Below are positions 47,283-54,939 of a stretch of 64,000 nucleotides of DNA, in pieces. Numbering within the stretch: the first letter of the stretch is position 1; every line of letters starts with the position of its first letter. Where the stretch lies: NCBI RefSeq assembly GCF_014203555.1, contig NZ_JACHJH010000003.1:1-64000 (forward strand), written 5' to 3'. The notes beneath the pieces are model-generated. The model was not told where the DNA came from and made no database searches. It worked only from the letters and a program-made list of their open reading frames with translations. The position numbers and the translations under genes are program-made. Origin of the DNA: Streptomyces olivoverticillatus. Lineage in GTDB: Bacteria; Actinomycetota; Actinomycetes; Streptomycetales; Streptomycetaceae.

Positions 47283-47906
47283 TCAGCCCTTCATCCGGAG
47301 CTCTTCGTAGTGCGCCAGGCATTCCTCGTACGTGGGCAGCAGCCCCGCGGCCGCCGCCTCCTCGACGTCCGGCGCCGCCCTGTCCTTGTCGGACATCACC
47401 GGCTCGCAGCCGAGGTCCCAGGGGATGCCGAGCTGCGGGTCGAGCGCATTGACGTCGATCATCGTGCCGTGCACGTACTCCTCCGAGCAGAGATAGCTCA
47501 TGCAGACGTCGTCGGTGAGCGCGAGAAAGGCATGCCCGAGCCCGTCGGCCATGTAGACCGAGACCCCCGACTCCTCGTCCTGCAAGGTGACTTCGTACGC
47601 ACCGAAAGTGGGCGAGCCCACCCGCAGGTCCACGCACACGTCCAGGGCCGCGCCCCGCACGCAGGTCACCAGCTTGGCCTGCCCCGGCGGCAGGGAGGTC
47701 GCGTGGATGCCCCGCAAGGTCCCCCGTCGTGACACGGAGTAATTGACCTGCGCCACCCGGAACGGGTATCCAATGATTTCGGACAACGCCCCTGCCCGCA
47801 GCGACTCGTGGAAGCGGCCGCGCCGGTCCGGAATCGGGTCGGGGGTCAGACGGAAGGCATTCGGGATTTTCAGCTCGGTGACTTCCATCTGCTTGATCAA
47901 GGTCAA
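47283..47906 (-). CDS. rmlC: dTDP-4-dehydrorhamnose 3,5-epimerase-like
   Basis: 207 residues. The cupin-type fold is indicated by RGRFHESLR, the catalytic histidine in LRGIHAT, VDLRVGSPTFG and the GLGHAFLAL segment. RmlC-like enzymes epimerise C3 and/or C5 of dTDP-4-keto-6-deoxyglucose. A TTG at 47906 is preferred because ggag lies 6-7 bases before it; the ATG at 47888 is 24 bases from that site. The gene is divergent from rmlA-rmlB-glycosyltransferase across a 336-bp gap. Whether it epimerises at both positions cannot be told. Confidence 0.87.
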   Translation of the reverse strand: MTLIKQMEVTELKIPNAFRLTPDPIPDRRGRFHESLRAGALSEIIGYPFRVAQVNYSVSRRGTLRGIHATSLPPGQAKLVTCVRGAALDVCVDLRVGSPTFGAYEVTLQDEESGVSVYMADGLGHAFLALTDDVCMSYLCSEEYVHGTMIDVNALDPQLGIPWDLGCEPVMSDKDRAAPDVEEAAAAGLLPTYEECLAHYEELRMKG

Positions 47907-48242
47907 GAGATTCTCCTGTCAGATGTCCGGACGGCGCACCGCCGGTAACCCTGGATGCGCGCCCCCGTCCAACCGCCCGCCTGTAGTCGGCACAAAGTTC
48001 GGTATCCCATACACGCATTGGCGTCTTCGCCGGGCAAGTTTCCACGGTGAGGTCTAAGGACTTCATTGGATATTGCCGGACGCGGTTGACCCCTGCGCAC
48101 GATCGGTGATCTTCTGCGCCCCGTCCGGGGCGCGCCCGCCGGCTGCCGTACGGCCGGGCTCCCGATGCCTGCCGCGGCGGCCGTGGTGATCGAAAACCGG
48201 TCGAGGCCGGAAGCCCTTCATCAACGCGAGAGAGGATCTTCC
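47907..48242. promoter_or_regulatory. Divergent promoter region of the deoxysugar cassette
   Basis: 336 bp without a supported gene between the rmlC and rmlA starts. It contains the ribosome sites of both genes at its ends and moderately AT-rich stretches around 48050, but I did not recognise a specific operator or a confident -10/-35 pair. Confidence 0.4.
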
Positions 48243-49307
48243 ATGAAGGCTCTGGTGTTGTCGGGCGGGTCGGGGACCCGCCTGCGACCGTTCACCCACT
48301 CGATGCCGAAACAGCTCATACCGATCGCCAACAAGCCTGTGCTGGAGCATGTCCTTGCGTCCGTCGGCTCCTTGGGCGTCACCGAGGTGGGCGTGGTGGT
48401 GGGCGACCGGGGCCGGCAGATCGCCGATGTGCTCGGCGACGGCTCGCGGTTCGGGCTGCGCCTGACCTTCATCGAGCAGGACGAGCCGCGCGGCCTGGCC
48501 CACGCCGTCGCCGTGGCCCGCGACTTTCTGGGTGACGATGATTTCGTCATGTATCTCGGCGACAATATGCTCCCGGACGGCATAGCCGAGATGGCCGAAC
48601 AGTTCACCGCCCACCGCCCCGCCACCCAGGTCGTCGTGCATAAGGTGGAGGATCCCCGCTGCTTCGGAGTGGCCGAAATCGATCCCGATGGCCGGGTATT
48701 GCAACTGGTGGAAAAGCCCCTGGAACCACGCAGCGACCTGGCCGTCATCGGGGTGTATTTCTTCACCCCGGCCATTCACGAGGCAGTGGCCGCCATCGAG
48801 CCCAGCGCACGTGGCGAGCTGGAAATCACCGACGCCATCCAATGGCTGGTCGAGGCCGGTGCGGACGTAAGGGCGGCCGAATATGGCGGTTACTGGAAAG
48901 ATACCGGCCACGCCGAGCACGTTTTGGACTGCAACCGCAGGCTGCTGGACGGCATCACACACTCCGTGACCGGCGACGTCGACGCGGCGAGCGAGCTGAT
49001 CGGCCCCGTCGTCGTCGAGCAGGGCGCCCGGGTGACCGCATCGCGGATCGAGGGGCCGGTCATCGTGGGGGCGGGCAGCGTCATCGAGAACAGCCACCTC
49101 GGCCCGTACACCTCCATCGGCCGCGACAACGTGCTGCGCGGCGCGGGCATCGCCCACTCCATCACCCTCGACGGCGCCCGGGTCAGCCACGTCCGCGGCC
49201 TGCACGGCTCGCTCATCGGCCGCTTCGCGACCATCGGCGCCTGCGACGGCGGCTCCACCCACCGCCTCGTCGTCGGCGACGACACCTTCGTCGAGGTGGC
49301 GGTATGA
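48243..49307 (+). CDS. rmlA: Glucose-1-phosphate thymidylyltransferase, long form
   Basis: 354 residues from the ATG at 48243 (MKALVLSGGSGTRLRPFTHS). The nucleotidyltransferase signature GGSGTRLRP and metal-binding DNML are clear. The C-terminal third has hexapeptide left-handed helix repeats (IEGPVIVGAGSVIENS and following), as in the StrD-type long RmlA proteins of antibiotic clusters rather than the short cell-wall RmlA. It makes dTDP-glucose from glucose-1-phosphate and dTTP. Its stop overlaps the rmlB start (ATGA), so the two are co-translated. Confidence 0.93.
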   Translation: MKALVLSGGSGTRLRPFTHSMPKQLIPIANKPVLEHVLASVGSLGVTEVGVVVGDRGRQIADVLGDGSRFGLRLTFIEQDEPRGLAHAVAVARDFLGDDDFVMYLGDNMLPDGIAEMAEQFTAHRPATQVVVHKVEDPRCFGVAEIDPDGRVLQLVEKPLEPRSDLAVIGVYFFTPAIHEAVAAIEPSARGELEITDAIQWLVEAGADVRAAEYGGYWKDTGHAEHVLDCNRRLLDGITHSVTGDVDAASELIGPVVVEQGARVTASRIEGPVIVGAGSVIENSHLGPYTSIGRDNVLRGAGIAHSITLDGARVSHVRGLHGSLIGRFATIGACDGGSTHRLVVGDDTFVEVAV

Positions 49308-50293
49308 GACTGCTCGTCACCGGCGGGGCGGGGTTCATCGGTTCGCACTACGTGCGCACCCTGCTCTCCGGCGGATACCCGGGCGGCGAGGACGCCCGCG
49401 TCACCGTCCTGGACAAGCTCACCTACGCGGGCAACCGCGCCAACCTGCCGGCCGCGCACCCACGGCTGGACTTCGTCCGGGGCGACGTCTGCGACCTGCC
49501 GCTCCTGCTCGACCTGCTGCCCGGCCACGACGCGGTCGTGCACTTCGCGGCCGAGTCGCACGTCGACCGCTCGATCACCGCGGCGGCCGACTTCGTGCGC
49601 ACCAACGTCGGCGGCACCCAGACCCTCCTCGAAGCCTGCCTGCGCACCGGCACCGGCCGGGTGGTGCATGTGTCCACCGACGAGGTCTACGGCTCGATCG
49701 AGCAGGGCTCGTGGACGGAGGAGTGGCCGCTGGAGCCCAACACCCCCTACGCCGCCTCCAAGGCGGCCTCCGACCTGGTGGCAAGGGCGTACGGGAAGAC
49801 CCACGGCCTGGACGTGTCGATTACGCGCTGCTCCAACAACTACGGGCCCCACCAGCACCCCGAGAAGCTGATCCCCCTCTTCGTCACCAACCTCCTCGAA
49901 GGCAGGCAGGTCCCGCTCTACGGCGACGGGCGCAACATCCGCGAGTGGCTGCACGTCGACGACCACTGCCGGGCGATCCACCTGGTCCTCACCGGGGGCC
50001 GCGCGGGGGAGGTCTACAACATCGGTGGCGGAAACGAGCGCACCAACCTCGCCATCACCCACGCCCTGCTGGGCCTGTTGGGCGCGGATCCGGCCATGAT
50101 CCGGCACGTCCCCGACCGCAAGGGGCACGACCTGCGCTACTCCATCGACGAGACCAAGATCCGCGAAGAGCTGGGCTACGTCCCCCACACCCCCTTCGAG
50201 CAGGGCCTGGCCGACACCGTCGCCTGGTACCGCGACAACCCCGGATGGTGGAAAGCCGTCCGGACGTCCAAGGAGACCCCGTGCGCGTCCTGA
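49304..50293 (+). CDS. rmlB: dTDP-glucose 4,6-dehydratase
   Basis: 329 residues from the ATG at 49304. The NAD-binding motif GGAGFIGSHYVR, the STDEVYGS motif with catalytic Thr-Asp-Glu and the YAASKAA (Tyr-x-x-x-Lys) motif identify an extended SDR of the RmlB type. It converts dTDP-glucose to dTDP-4-keto-6-deoxyglucose. It overlaps rmlA by 4 bases and the glycosyltransferase by 13 bases. No 4-ketoreductase (RmlD), 2,3-dehydratase or aminotransferase is encoded here, so the final sugar cannot be predicted. Confidence 0.95.
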   Translation: MRLLVTGGAGFIGSHYVRTLLSGGYPGGEDARVTVLDKLTYAGNRANLPAAHPRLDFVRGDVCDLPLLLDLLPGHDAVVHFAAESHVDRSITAAADFVRTNVGGTQTLLEACLRTGTGRVVHVSTDEVYGSIEQGSWTEEWPLEPNTPYAASKAASDLVARAYGKTHGLDVSITRCSNNYGPHQHPEKLIPLFVTNLLEGRQVPLYGDGRNIREWLHVDDHCRAIHLVLTGGRAGEVYNIGGGNERTNLAITHALLGLLGADPAMIRHVPDRKGHDLRYSIDETKIREELGYVPHTPFEQGLADTVAWYRDNPGWWKAVRTSKETPCAS

Positions 50294-51465
50294 TCATCCC
50301 GAGCCCGGTCACCACCCACTTCATGCCCATGATTCCGCTGGCCTGGGCGCTGCGCGCCGCGGGGCACGAACTGCTGGTCGCCGGGCAGCCGGACGTGATG
50401 GGGGTGGCCGGCCAGGCCGGGCTGCACGCCGTCCGCACCGGGGAGGCCTTCCGGGCGGGCGAACTGCTGCTGAGCCTGCTGCCGCCGGGGAAGCGGCCCG
50501 TCGAGGCCTTCGGGCGGTGGACGACCGAGCAGATGAGCGTCTTCCCTCCGAACTGGGCCGCCCACAGCGAGAGCGTCCTGCCCCGCTATCTGGAGATCGC
50601 CCGCGCGTACCGCCCGGACCTGGTCCTCGCGGACCCGATGGAGGTCAACTCCCTGGTCGTGGCCGGGGTGCTGGGGGTCCCGGTCGTCCACCACCGCTAC
50701 GGTGTCGACGAGGTGGCCGCTCCCTTCCGCGTGGGCGCCGCCAAGGCCCTCCAGGAGCGCTGCGAGCGCCTCGGCCTGGACGGACTGCCCGAGCCCACGG
50801 TGACGCTCGACCCGTGCCCGCCCGGTCTGCAACTGCCCTACCTGGACCCGGGGGTTCCGATCCGCTACGTGCCCTACAACGGCAGCGGCGAGGTGCCGGG
50901 GTGGCTGCAGGAAGAGCGGCCGCCCGGCACCGGCAGGCGGCGGGTCGCCGTCTCGATGGGCTCCATGGCGCTGGACCTCAACGGGGTGCCCCTGCTGCGG
51001 CGCGTCCTGGACGCCTTCGAGGGGCTGCCGGACACGGAGGCCATCGCGACCGTGGGCGAGGCACACCGCGCGGAGCTCGGGCCGGTGCCCGGAAACGTGC
51101 GGTTGGTCGATCCGCTGCCGCTGCACCTGCTGGTCGGCAGCTGCGACGCGATGATCCACCACGGCGGCACGGGGACGAGCATGACCGCCCTGGCCGTGGG
51201 CCTGCCCCAGCTCTCGCTGCCGCAGGTCGCCGACCAGTTCGCGAACGCGGACCGGCTGGCGGCGACCGGCATCGGTCCCAACGTCGCGGACGCGGCGGCC
51301 CAGAACGATCCCGTACGGGTCCGGGAAGCGGTGGAGGCGCTGCTCTCGACCCCGGGCCACGGCAAGACGGCCCGGGAGATGCAGCAGGCCATGGCCGCGA
51401 TGCCGTCGCCGGCCCAGGTCGCCGCCGAGCTGGAGCGGCTCGTCCGAACCGGCGGGCCGAGGTGA
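50281..51465 (+). CDS. GT-B glycosyltransferase, macrolide/aglycone type
   Basis: 394 residues from a GTG at 50281 inside the end of rmlB. The N-terminus VRVLIIPSPVTTHFMPMIPL and the C-terminal nucleotide-sugar motif HHGGTGTSMTALAVGLPQL with PQVADQFANADRL are typical of GT1-family enzymes that move dTDP-deoxysugars onto polyketide or similar aglycones in actinomycetes. The acceptor is unknown. The nearest polyketide is the glutarimide PKS product about 14 kb away, though no glycosylated streptimidone is known to me. A pronounced terminator follows. Confidence 0.9.
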   Translation: MRVLIIPSPVTTHFMPMIPLAWALRAAGHELLVAGQPDVMGVAGQAGLHAVRTGEAFRAGELLLSLLPPGKRPVEAFGRWTTEQMSVFPPNWAAHSESVLPRYLEIARAYRPDLVLADPMEVNSLVVAGVLGVPVVHHRYGVDEVAAPFRVGAAKALQERCERLGLDGLPEPTVTLDPCPPGLQLPYLDPGVPIRYVPYNGSGEVPGWLQEERPPGTGRRRVAVSMGSMALDLNGVPLLRRVLDAFEGLPDTEAIATVGEAHRAELGPVPGNVRLVDPLPLHLLVGSCDAMIHHGGTGTSMTALAVGLPQLSLPQVADQFANADRLAATGIGPNVADAAAQNDPVRVREAVEALLSTPGHGKTAREMQQAMAAMPSPAQVAAELERLVRTGGPR

Positions 51466-51477
51466 TCCCGTAGGGCT

Positions 51478-51525
51478 CGGGCCGACGGCGGTGCGAGGGC
51501 GTTGGTCCGCACCGCCGTTGGCCCG
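51478..51525 (+). terminator. Terminator of the rmlA-rmlB-GT operon
   Basis: 18-bp stem (51478-51495 with 51508-51525, one G-T wobble) and a 12-base loop, followed by attctttc. It begins 12 bases past the glycosyltransferase stop and so closes the operon. Confidence 0.88.
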
Positions 51526-51710
51526 ATTCTTTCGGTCGCCCAAGAGCTTGGCCCGATCGTAGCCCGCCGTAACCGGTGTGGTGGGAACATCATTTGGTCG
51601 TCGCGGTGGGCGCCGTATGCCAGCTGTCGGACCGAGGGGGACATGCGACGGAGTGCGGCGCGTGTGACCGGCGGTGCCTCACCGACTCCGTGTCCAGACT
51701 GGGAGCCGAT

Positions 51711-52505
51711 GTGGCAGGGGACCAGGCGTCCATCATCTCCGAGTGGGTTCTGCCCGCCGCCATCTGCGCGCCCGTGACCTGGGTGTGCCTCGTCTTCCGC
51801 TTCCGTGAGGACGGCCGCCTGCTCGGTACGTACCGGTCGGCGGCGCTCGCGTTCTGCGTGGTGCTGTGGACCTCCGGGATGGCGGCGCTGGCCAGCGGTC
51901 TGCTGCTGCCGCACGCGTCCAGCGTGCCGCCCGCGGCCGTGGGGGCGGCGACCGGCTGGGGCGTGATACCGCGGGGGAGGGGCGAGCAGAGCGGCGGCCG
52001 GGCCGTCATGGCCGTGGTGACCCTCGGCAATTCACTGCTGCTGCACGAGCTGGCCCTGCGACTGCGGACCGACCGGGCCGACTGGTGCGACCGGCTGGCC
52101 GAGGGGTTCGGGGACTGCTGGGACCTCGACGCCTTCGCCGGTGACGTCCGACGGCATCTGCTGATGAGGGTCGACGTCTCGGGGCGTACGAACCGGATGC
52201 GCGCCGCCGTCAAGCGGGAGATCGGCGAGCGGCACCGGGAAGTGCGGGCCGCCGCACAGAAGTGGATCACCGTCGAGACGAGGATCGACAAGACGTGCCA
52301 GCAGCAGGGGCGCCGGCCCACCCGGGACGAAATCCGGCTGGTGCGACGGGCGTTCGGCGAGGCGGAGCAGTACCTCAAGCATCTGCTGGAGCTGGAGCAT
52401 ACGTACGGCAAGCGCCGTGACGCCGAGAAGCTCCGGGAGCTCAAGCGGCGGCATCTGTCCGCCGAGCACGGTGATGCCGGTGCGGCGGGCGAGCTGGTGC
52501 CGTGA
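51711..52505 (+). CDS. Hypothetical membrane protein with charged helical C-terminus
   Basis: 264 residues from the GTG at 51711, which has gggag 5-6 bases before it; an open frame extends to 51576 without a good start. About three hydrophobic segments lie in the first 120 residues (WVLPAAICAPVTWVCLVF, AALAFCVVLWTSGMAALASG, VMAVVTLGNSLLLHELAL). The rest is highly charged and probably helical, with many Arg/Lys/Glu. This layout resembles other actinobacterial membrane proteins encoded beside XRE regulators. It ends 2 bp from the convergent XRE gene. I do not recognise a named family. Confidence 0.7.
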   Translation: MAGDQASIISEWVLPAAICAPVTWVCLVFRFREDGRLLGTYRSAALAFCVVLWTSGMAALASGLLLPHASSVPPAAVGAATGWGVIPRGRGEQSGGRAVMAVVTLGNSLLLHELALRLRTDRADWCDRLAEGFGDCWDLDAFAGDVRRHLLMRVDVSGRTNRMRAAVKREIGERHREVRAAAQKWITVETRIDKTCQQQGRRPTRDEIRLVRRAFGEAEQYLKHLLELEHTYGKRRDAEKLRELKRRHLSAEHGDAGAAGELVP

Positions 52506-52507
52506 CG

Positions 52508-52855
52508 TCAGAAGTGGCGTGAACGCGCGAAGGGGCGCGCCTTGGCGGCTGTGGCCCGGGTCGGTTCCGCGGCGCAGAAATCGCGGTCGTCGTCCGGCCG
52601 GTCGCGGAATACGATCTCCACGGTGGCGCCCAGGGATTCGGCCACGGCGGCCAGCGACCGGAGGGTGAGGTTCTCTCCGCCGGAGAGGATCTGGCTGACC
52701 CTGCCGGGCGAGACACCCATGCACTCGGCTAAGTCCTTGCGGGTCATGCCCCGTTCGGCGAGGAGTCCGGCCAGCGACGCGGTGGCCTCGCGGGCGAGCC
52801 GGGATCCGGCCTGCTGCGCCGCCGGACCTTCTTCTGCGGTCTGTCGCCAGGCCAT
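52508..52855 (-). CDS. XRE-family transcriptional regulator
   Basis: 115 residues from the ATG at 52855, preceded by a strong ggggggaa site. The helix-turn-helix is at about residues 35-90 (GMTRKDLAECMGVSPGRVSQ, then ENLTLRSLAAVAESLGATVE). There is no ligand domain; the short C-terminus is basic. It is convergent with the membrane protein at 51711-52505. An inverted repeat TTTAG-6-CTAAA upstream at 52966-52981 might be its own operator. Confidence 0.87.
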   Translation of the reverse strand: MAWRQTAEEGPAAQQAGSRLAREATASLAGLLAERGMTRKDLAECMGVSPGRVSQILSGGENLTLRSLAAVAESLGATVEIVFRDRPDDDRDFCAAEPTRATAAKARPFARSRHF

Positions 52856-53319
52856 GTTTCCCCCCACGCACTGCGTGTCGTCGGCTCTCCGGCTCTCCGT
52901 GCACGGATACGTGCACGTCCGCTCGGAGCGTCTCCACGGAACGTCTCTCCGAAGAGCATGCCACCTTTAGTCGTAGCTAAAAGCCGTGTCGAAGGTAAAG
53001 AAAGCTCTTCCGCTGCCTTTCCAGGGCGTTCGCTCCCTGATGACCAGCGAAGACGCGGCCTGTGACGGTTTTCGGACAGATCTCGCGATGGGCCCGGATG
53101 GCGCCGTCACCGGCTCTGGCCAACCCCCGGTTCTCCCCCTACGATTCGAGCGCTCCCCGTCCTCCGGGCACGGGAAGGTCCAGGAGATTGGCATGGGCAT
53201 GACCCTTACTCTCTCTCCTGTCCCTACCCCGTTCCGCTCACGGGAACCCGTGCTCCCCAGGATTCTCATGTCTTCCCCTCGGGCCCGTGCGGCCCGAAGG
53301 CAACCGATTGGAGAGCACC
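52856..53319. promoter_or_regulatory. Gene-free gap with TTTAG/CTAAA inverted repeat at 52966-52981
   Basis: 464 bp between the leftward XRE gene and the rightward DUF4360 gene. The only structured element noticed is tttagtcgtagctaaa (52966-52981), a 5-bp inverted repeat in an AT-rich patch that could be promoter or operator for either side. Reading frames through this stretch lack coding character. Confidence 0.35.
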
Positions 53320-53973
53320 ATGCCCGCCGGTCTGTTCACCGCAGGGGCGATCGCGGCGATGGTCGCCACGACCCTCTCCACGCACAACGCGTCGTCGGTC
53401 ATCACCAACCCGCCGCCGGACAAGATCGTCATCGAGATCGCCACCGTCAACGGCTCGGGCTGTCCCGCGGGGACGGCGGCCGTCGCGGTCTCGCCGGACA
53501 ACACCGCGTTCACCGTCACCTACAGCGACTACCTCGCCCAGGTCGGCGTCGGCGCCAAGCCCACCGACTTCCGCAAGAACTGCCAGCTCAACCTGATCGT
53601 GCACGTGCCGCAGGGCTTCACCTACGCGATAGCCAGCGCCGACTACCGCGGCTACGCGCACCTGGAGTCCGGGGCGAAGGGCACCCAGAAGGCCTCGTAC
53701 TACTTCCAGGGCTCCTCGGTGACCACACCCAGCAGCCACTCCTTCAACGGCTCCTACTCGGACAACTGGCAGGCCACCGACAGAGTCGACCTGGCCTCGC
53801 TGGTCTGGGCGCCCTGCGGCGAGCTGCGGAACTTCAACATCAACACCGAACTGCGCGTCAACGCCGGCAGCTCCGACCCGGCGAAGACGACCAGCTTCAT
53901 GACGATGGACTCGACCGACGGCGACATCAACACCATCTACCACCTGGCCTGGAAGGAGTGCCCGAAGAAGTAG
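53320..53973 (+). CDS. Secreted DUF4360-family protein
   Basis: 217 residues from the ATG at 53320, with ggagag before it. The first 26 residues (MPAGLFTAGAIAAMVATTLS and following) look like a Sec signal peptide of modest hydrophobicity, after which the mature protein begins. The mature part has four cysteines (in GCP, NCQ, PCG and ECP), likely two disulfides, and the pattern of DUF4360, a family of small beta-rich extracellular proteins with unknown role. The gene is monocistronic with its own terminator. Confidence 0.85.
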   Translation: MPAGLFTAGAIAAMVATTLSTHNASSVITNPPPDKIVIEIATVNGSGCPAGTAAVAVSPDNTAFTVTYSDYLAQVGVGAKPTDFRKNCQLNLIVHVPQGFTYAIASADYRGYAHLESGAKGTQKASYYFQGSSVTTPSSHSFNGSYSDNWQATDRVDLASLVWAPCGELRNFNINTELRVNAGSSDPAKTTSFMTMDSTDGDINTIYHLAWKECPKK

Positions 53974-53986
53974 CCCCCCGCAGGCC

Positions 53987-54015
53987 GCGGGCCCGCCGCA
54001 CCCCGGCGGGCCCGC
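53987..54015 (+). terminator. Terminator of the DUF4360 gene
   Basis: Perfect 12-bp inverted repeat (gcgggcccgccg at 53987-53998 with 54004-54015) with a five-base loop, 14 bases after the stop codon. Between it and 54218 there is a gggtat at 54091-54096 that resembles the -10 of sigma-B-family promoters, but no matching -35 was found. Confidence 0.8.
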
Positions 54016-54217
54016 TCACAAGGTCTTTAACCCGGATGCTCCCCTCGCCACCTGCGGGAATAGCGTTCCGCAGGGAAGTGGTGACGGATCGGGTATAGAC
54101 CTCTGGCGGAAAACGGGCGAATGTTGGGGGAATCCATCGCGAAGACGCGGCGTCATCGACGAGCAGCCGCTTCCGCCGCTTAAGGCCTTCGCGCTCCCTC
54201 GATCGCATCCGAGCCAC

Positions 54218-54730
54218 ATGCCTGCATTCAGTCGTGACACCTTGAGTCCACCGCATACGGCCGACGCCATCACCAGCGCCCCCGCCCGGATCGACGGATG
54301 GACCCCCCTCCTCCAGCGGCTCCCCGCCCCGCAGCCCTCGCACGGCATCTCCCTGCCCTCGAAGGCCGCCTCGGTGGCGGACGCCCGCCGCTTCGCCGCC
54401 CGTCTGCTGGCCGAATGGGGCCTGGACGAACTGGCGGCCGACGCCGCCCTGCTCCTGTCCGAGCTGGTCACCAACGCCATCGTGCACGTGCCCCGGGGCG
54501 CCGGGGACGTCCGGCTGGTCCTCGGCCGCACCCCCGACCACCTGGTTGCCCAGGTCATCGACGCCGGCGGCTGTCTGCCGCTGTGCGGCGAGGCCGGGCC
54601 GGACAGCGAGGGCGGGCGCGGCATGTGGCTGGTGGAGCAGATCGCCGCCCAGTGGGGCCATCACGCCACCGCCACCGGCAAGACCGTCTGGTTCACCCTC
54701 CCCCTGCCCCGGCCGGCCTCCGCCGGCTGA
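54218..54730 (+). CDS. HATPase_c ATP-binding protein (anti-sigma-factor-like)
   Basis: 170 residues. The N-box LLLSELVTNAIVHVP and the G-box segment GGRGMWLVEQIAAQWG identify a single GHKL ATPase domain, as in the large Streptomyces family of RsbW/SpoIIAB-like regulatory proteins. There is no transmembrane or DNA-binding domain. It is followed after 209 bp by a SpoIIE-type phosphatase on the same strand, so a partner-switching module that sets sigma-factor activity is plausible, although the antagonist protein is not encoded here. The ribosome site at 54218 is weak. Confidence 0.8.
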   Translation: MPAFSRDTLSPPHTADAITSAPARIDGWTPLLQRLPAPQPSHGISLPSKAASVADARRFAARLLAEWGLDELAADAALLLSELVTNAIVHVPRGAGDVRLVLGRTPDHLVAQVIDAGGCLPLCGEAGPDSEGGRGMWLVEQIAAQWGHHATATGKTVWFTLPLPRPASAG

Positions 54731-54939
54731 GACCTCCTCTCCCCAGGGGGCGCGCGCCGCCCCCCCGGCGCCCCTCCCATGCCTCCAGGACGCCGCCGCA
54801 GGCTGCGCACCGGCCCGGTTCGGAGAGAACATGGAAGACGTTGCGGCGCAGGCGCACGAGGAAGGGACCGACGGGCCGGACCGGATCCTGCCGGCACGAG
54901 GCCGCCGCACCACCCCGAGCGGGCGGAAGGAGGACCTCG

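Noticed and set aside
52986..54098. 370-codon plus-strand frame over the DUF4360 gene
   Set aside because: It is in a different frame from the clear DUF4360 protein and translates to Arg/Gly/Gln-rich sequence typical of frame shadows.
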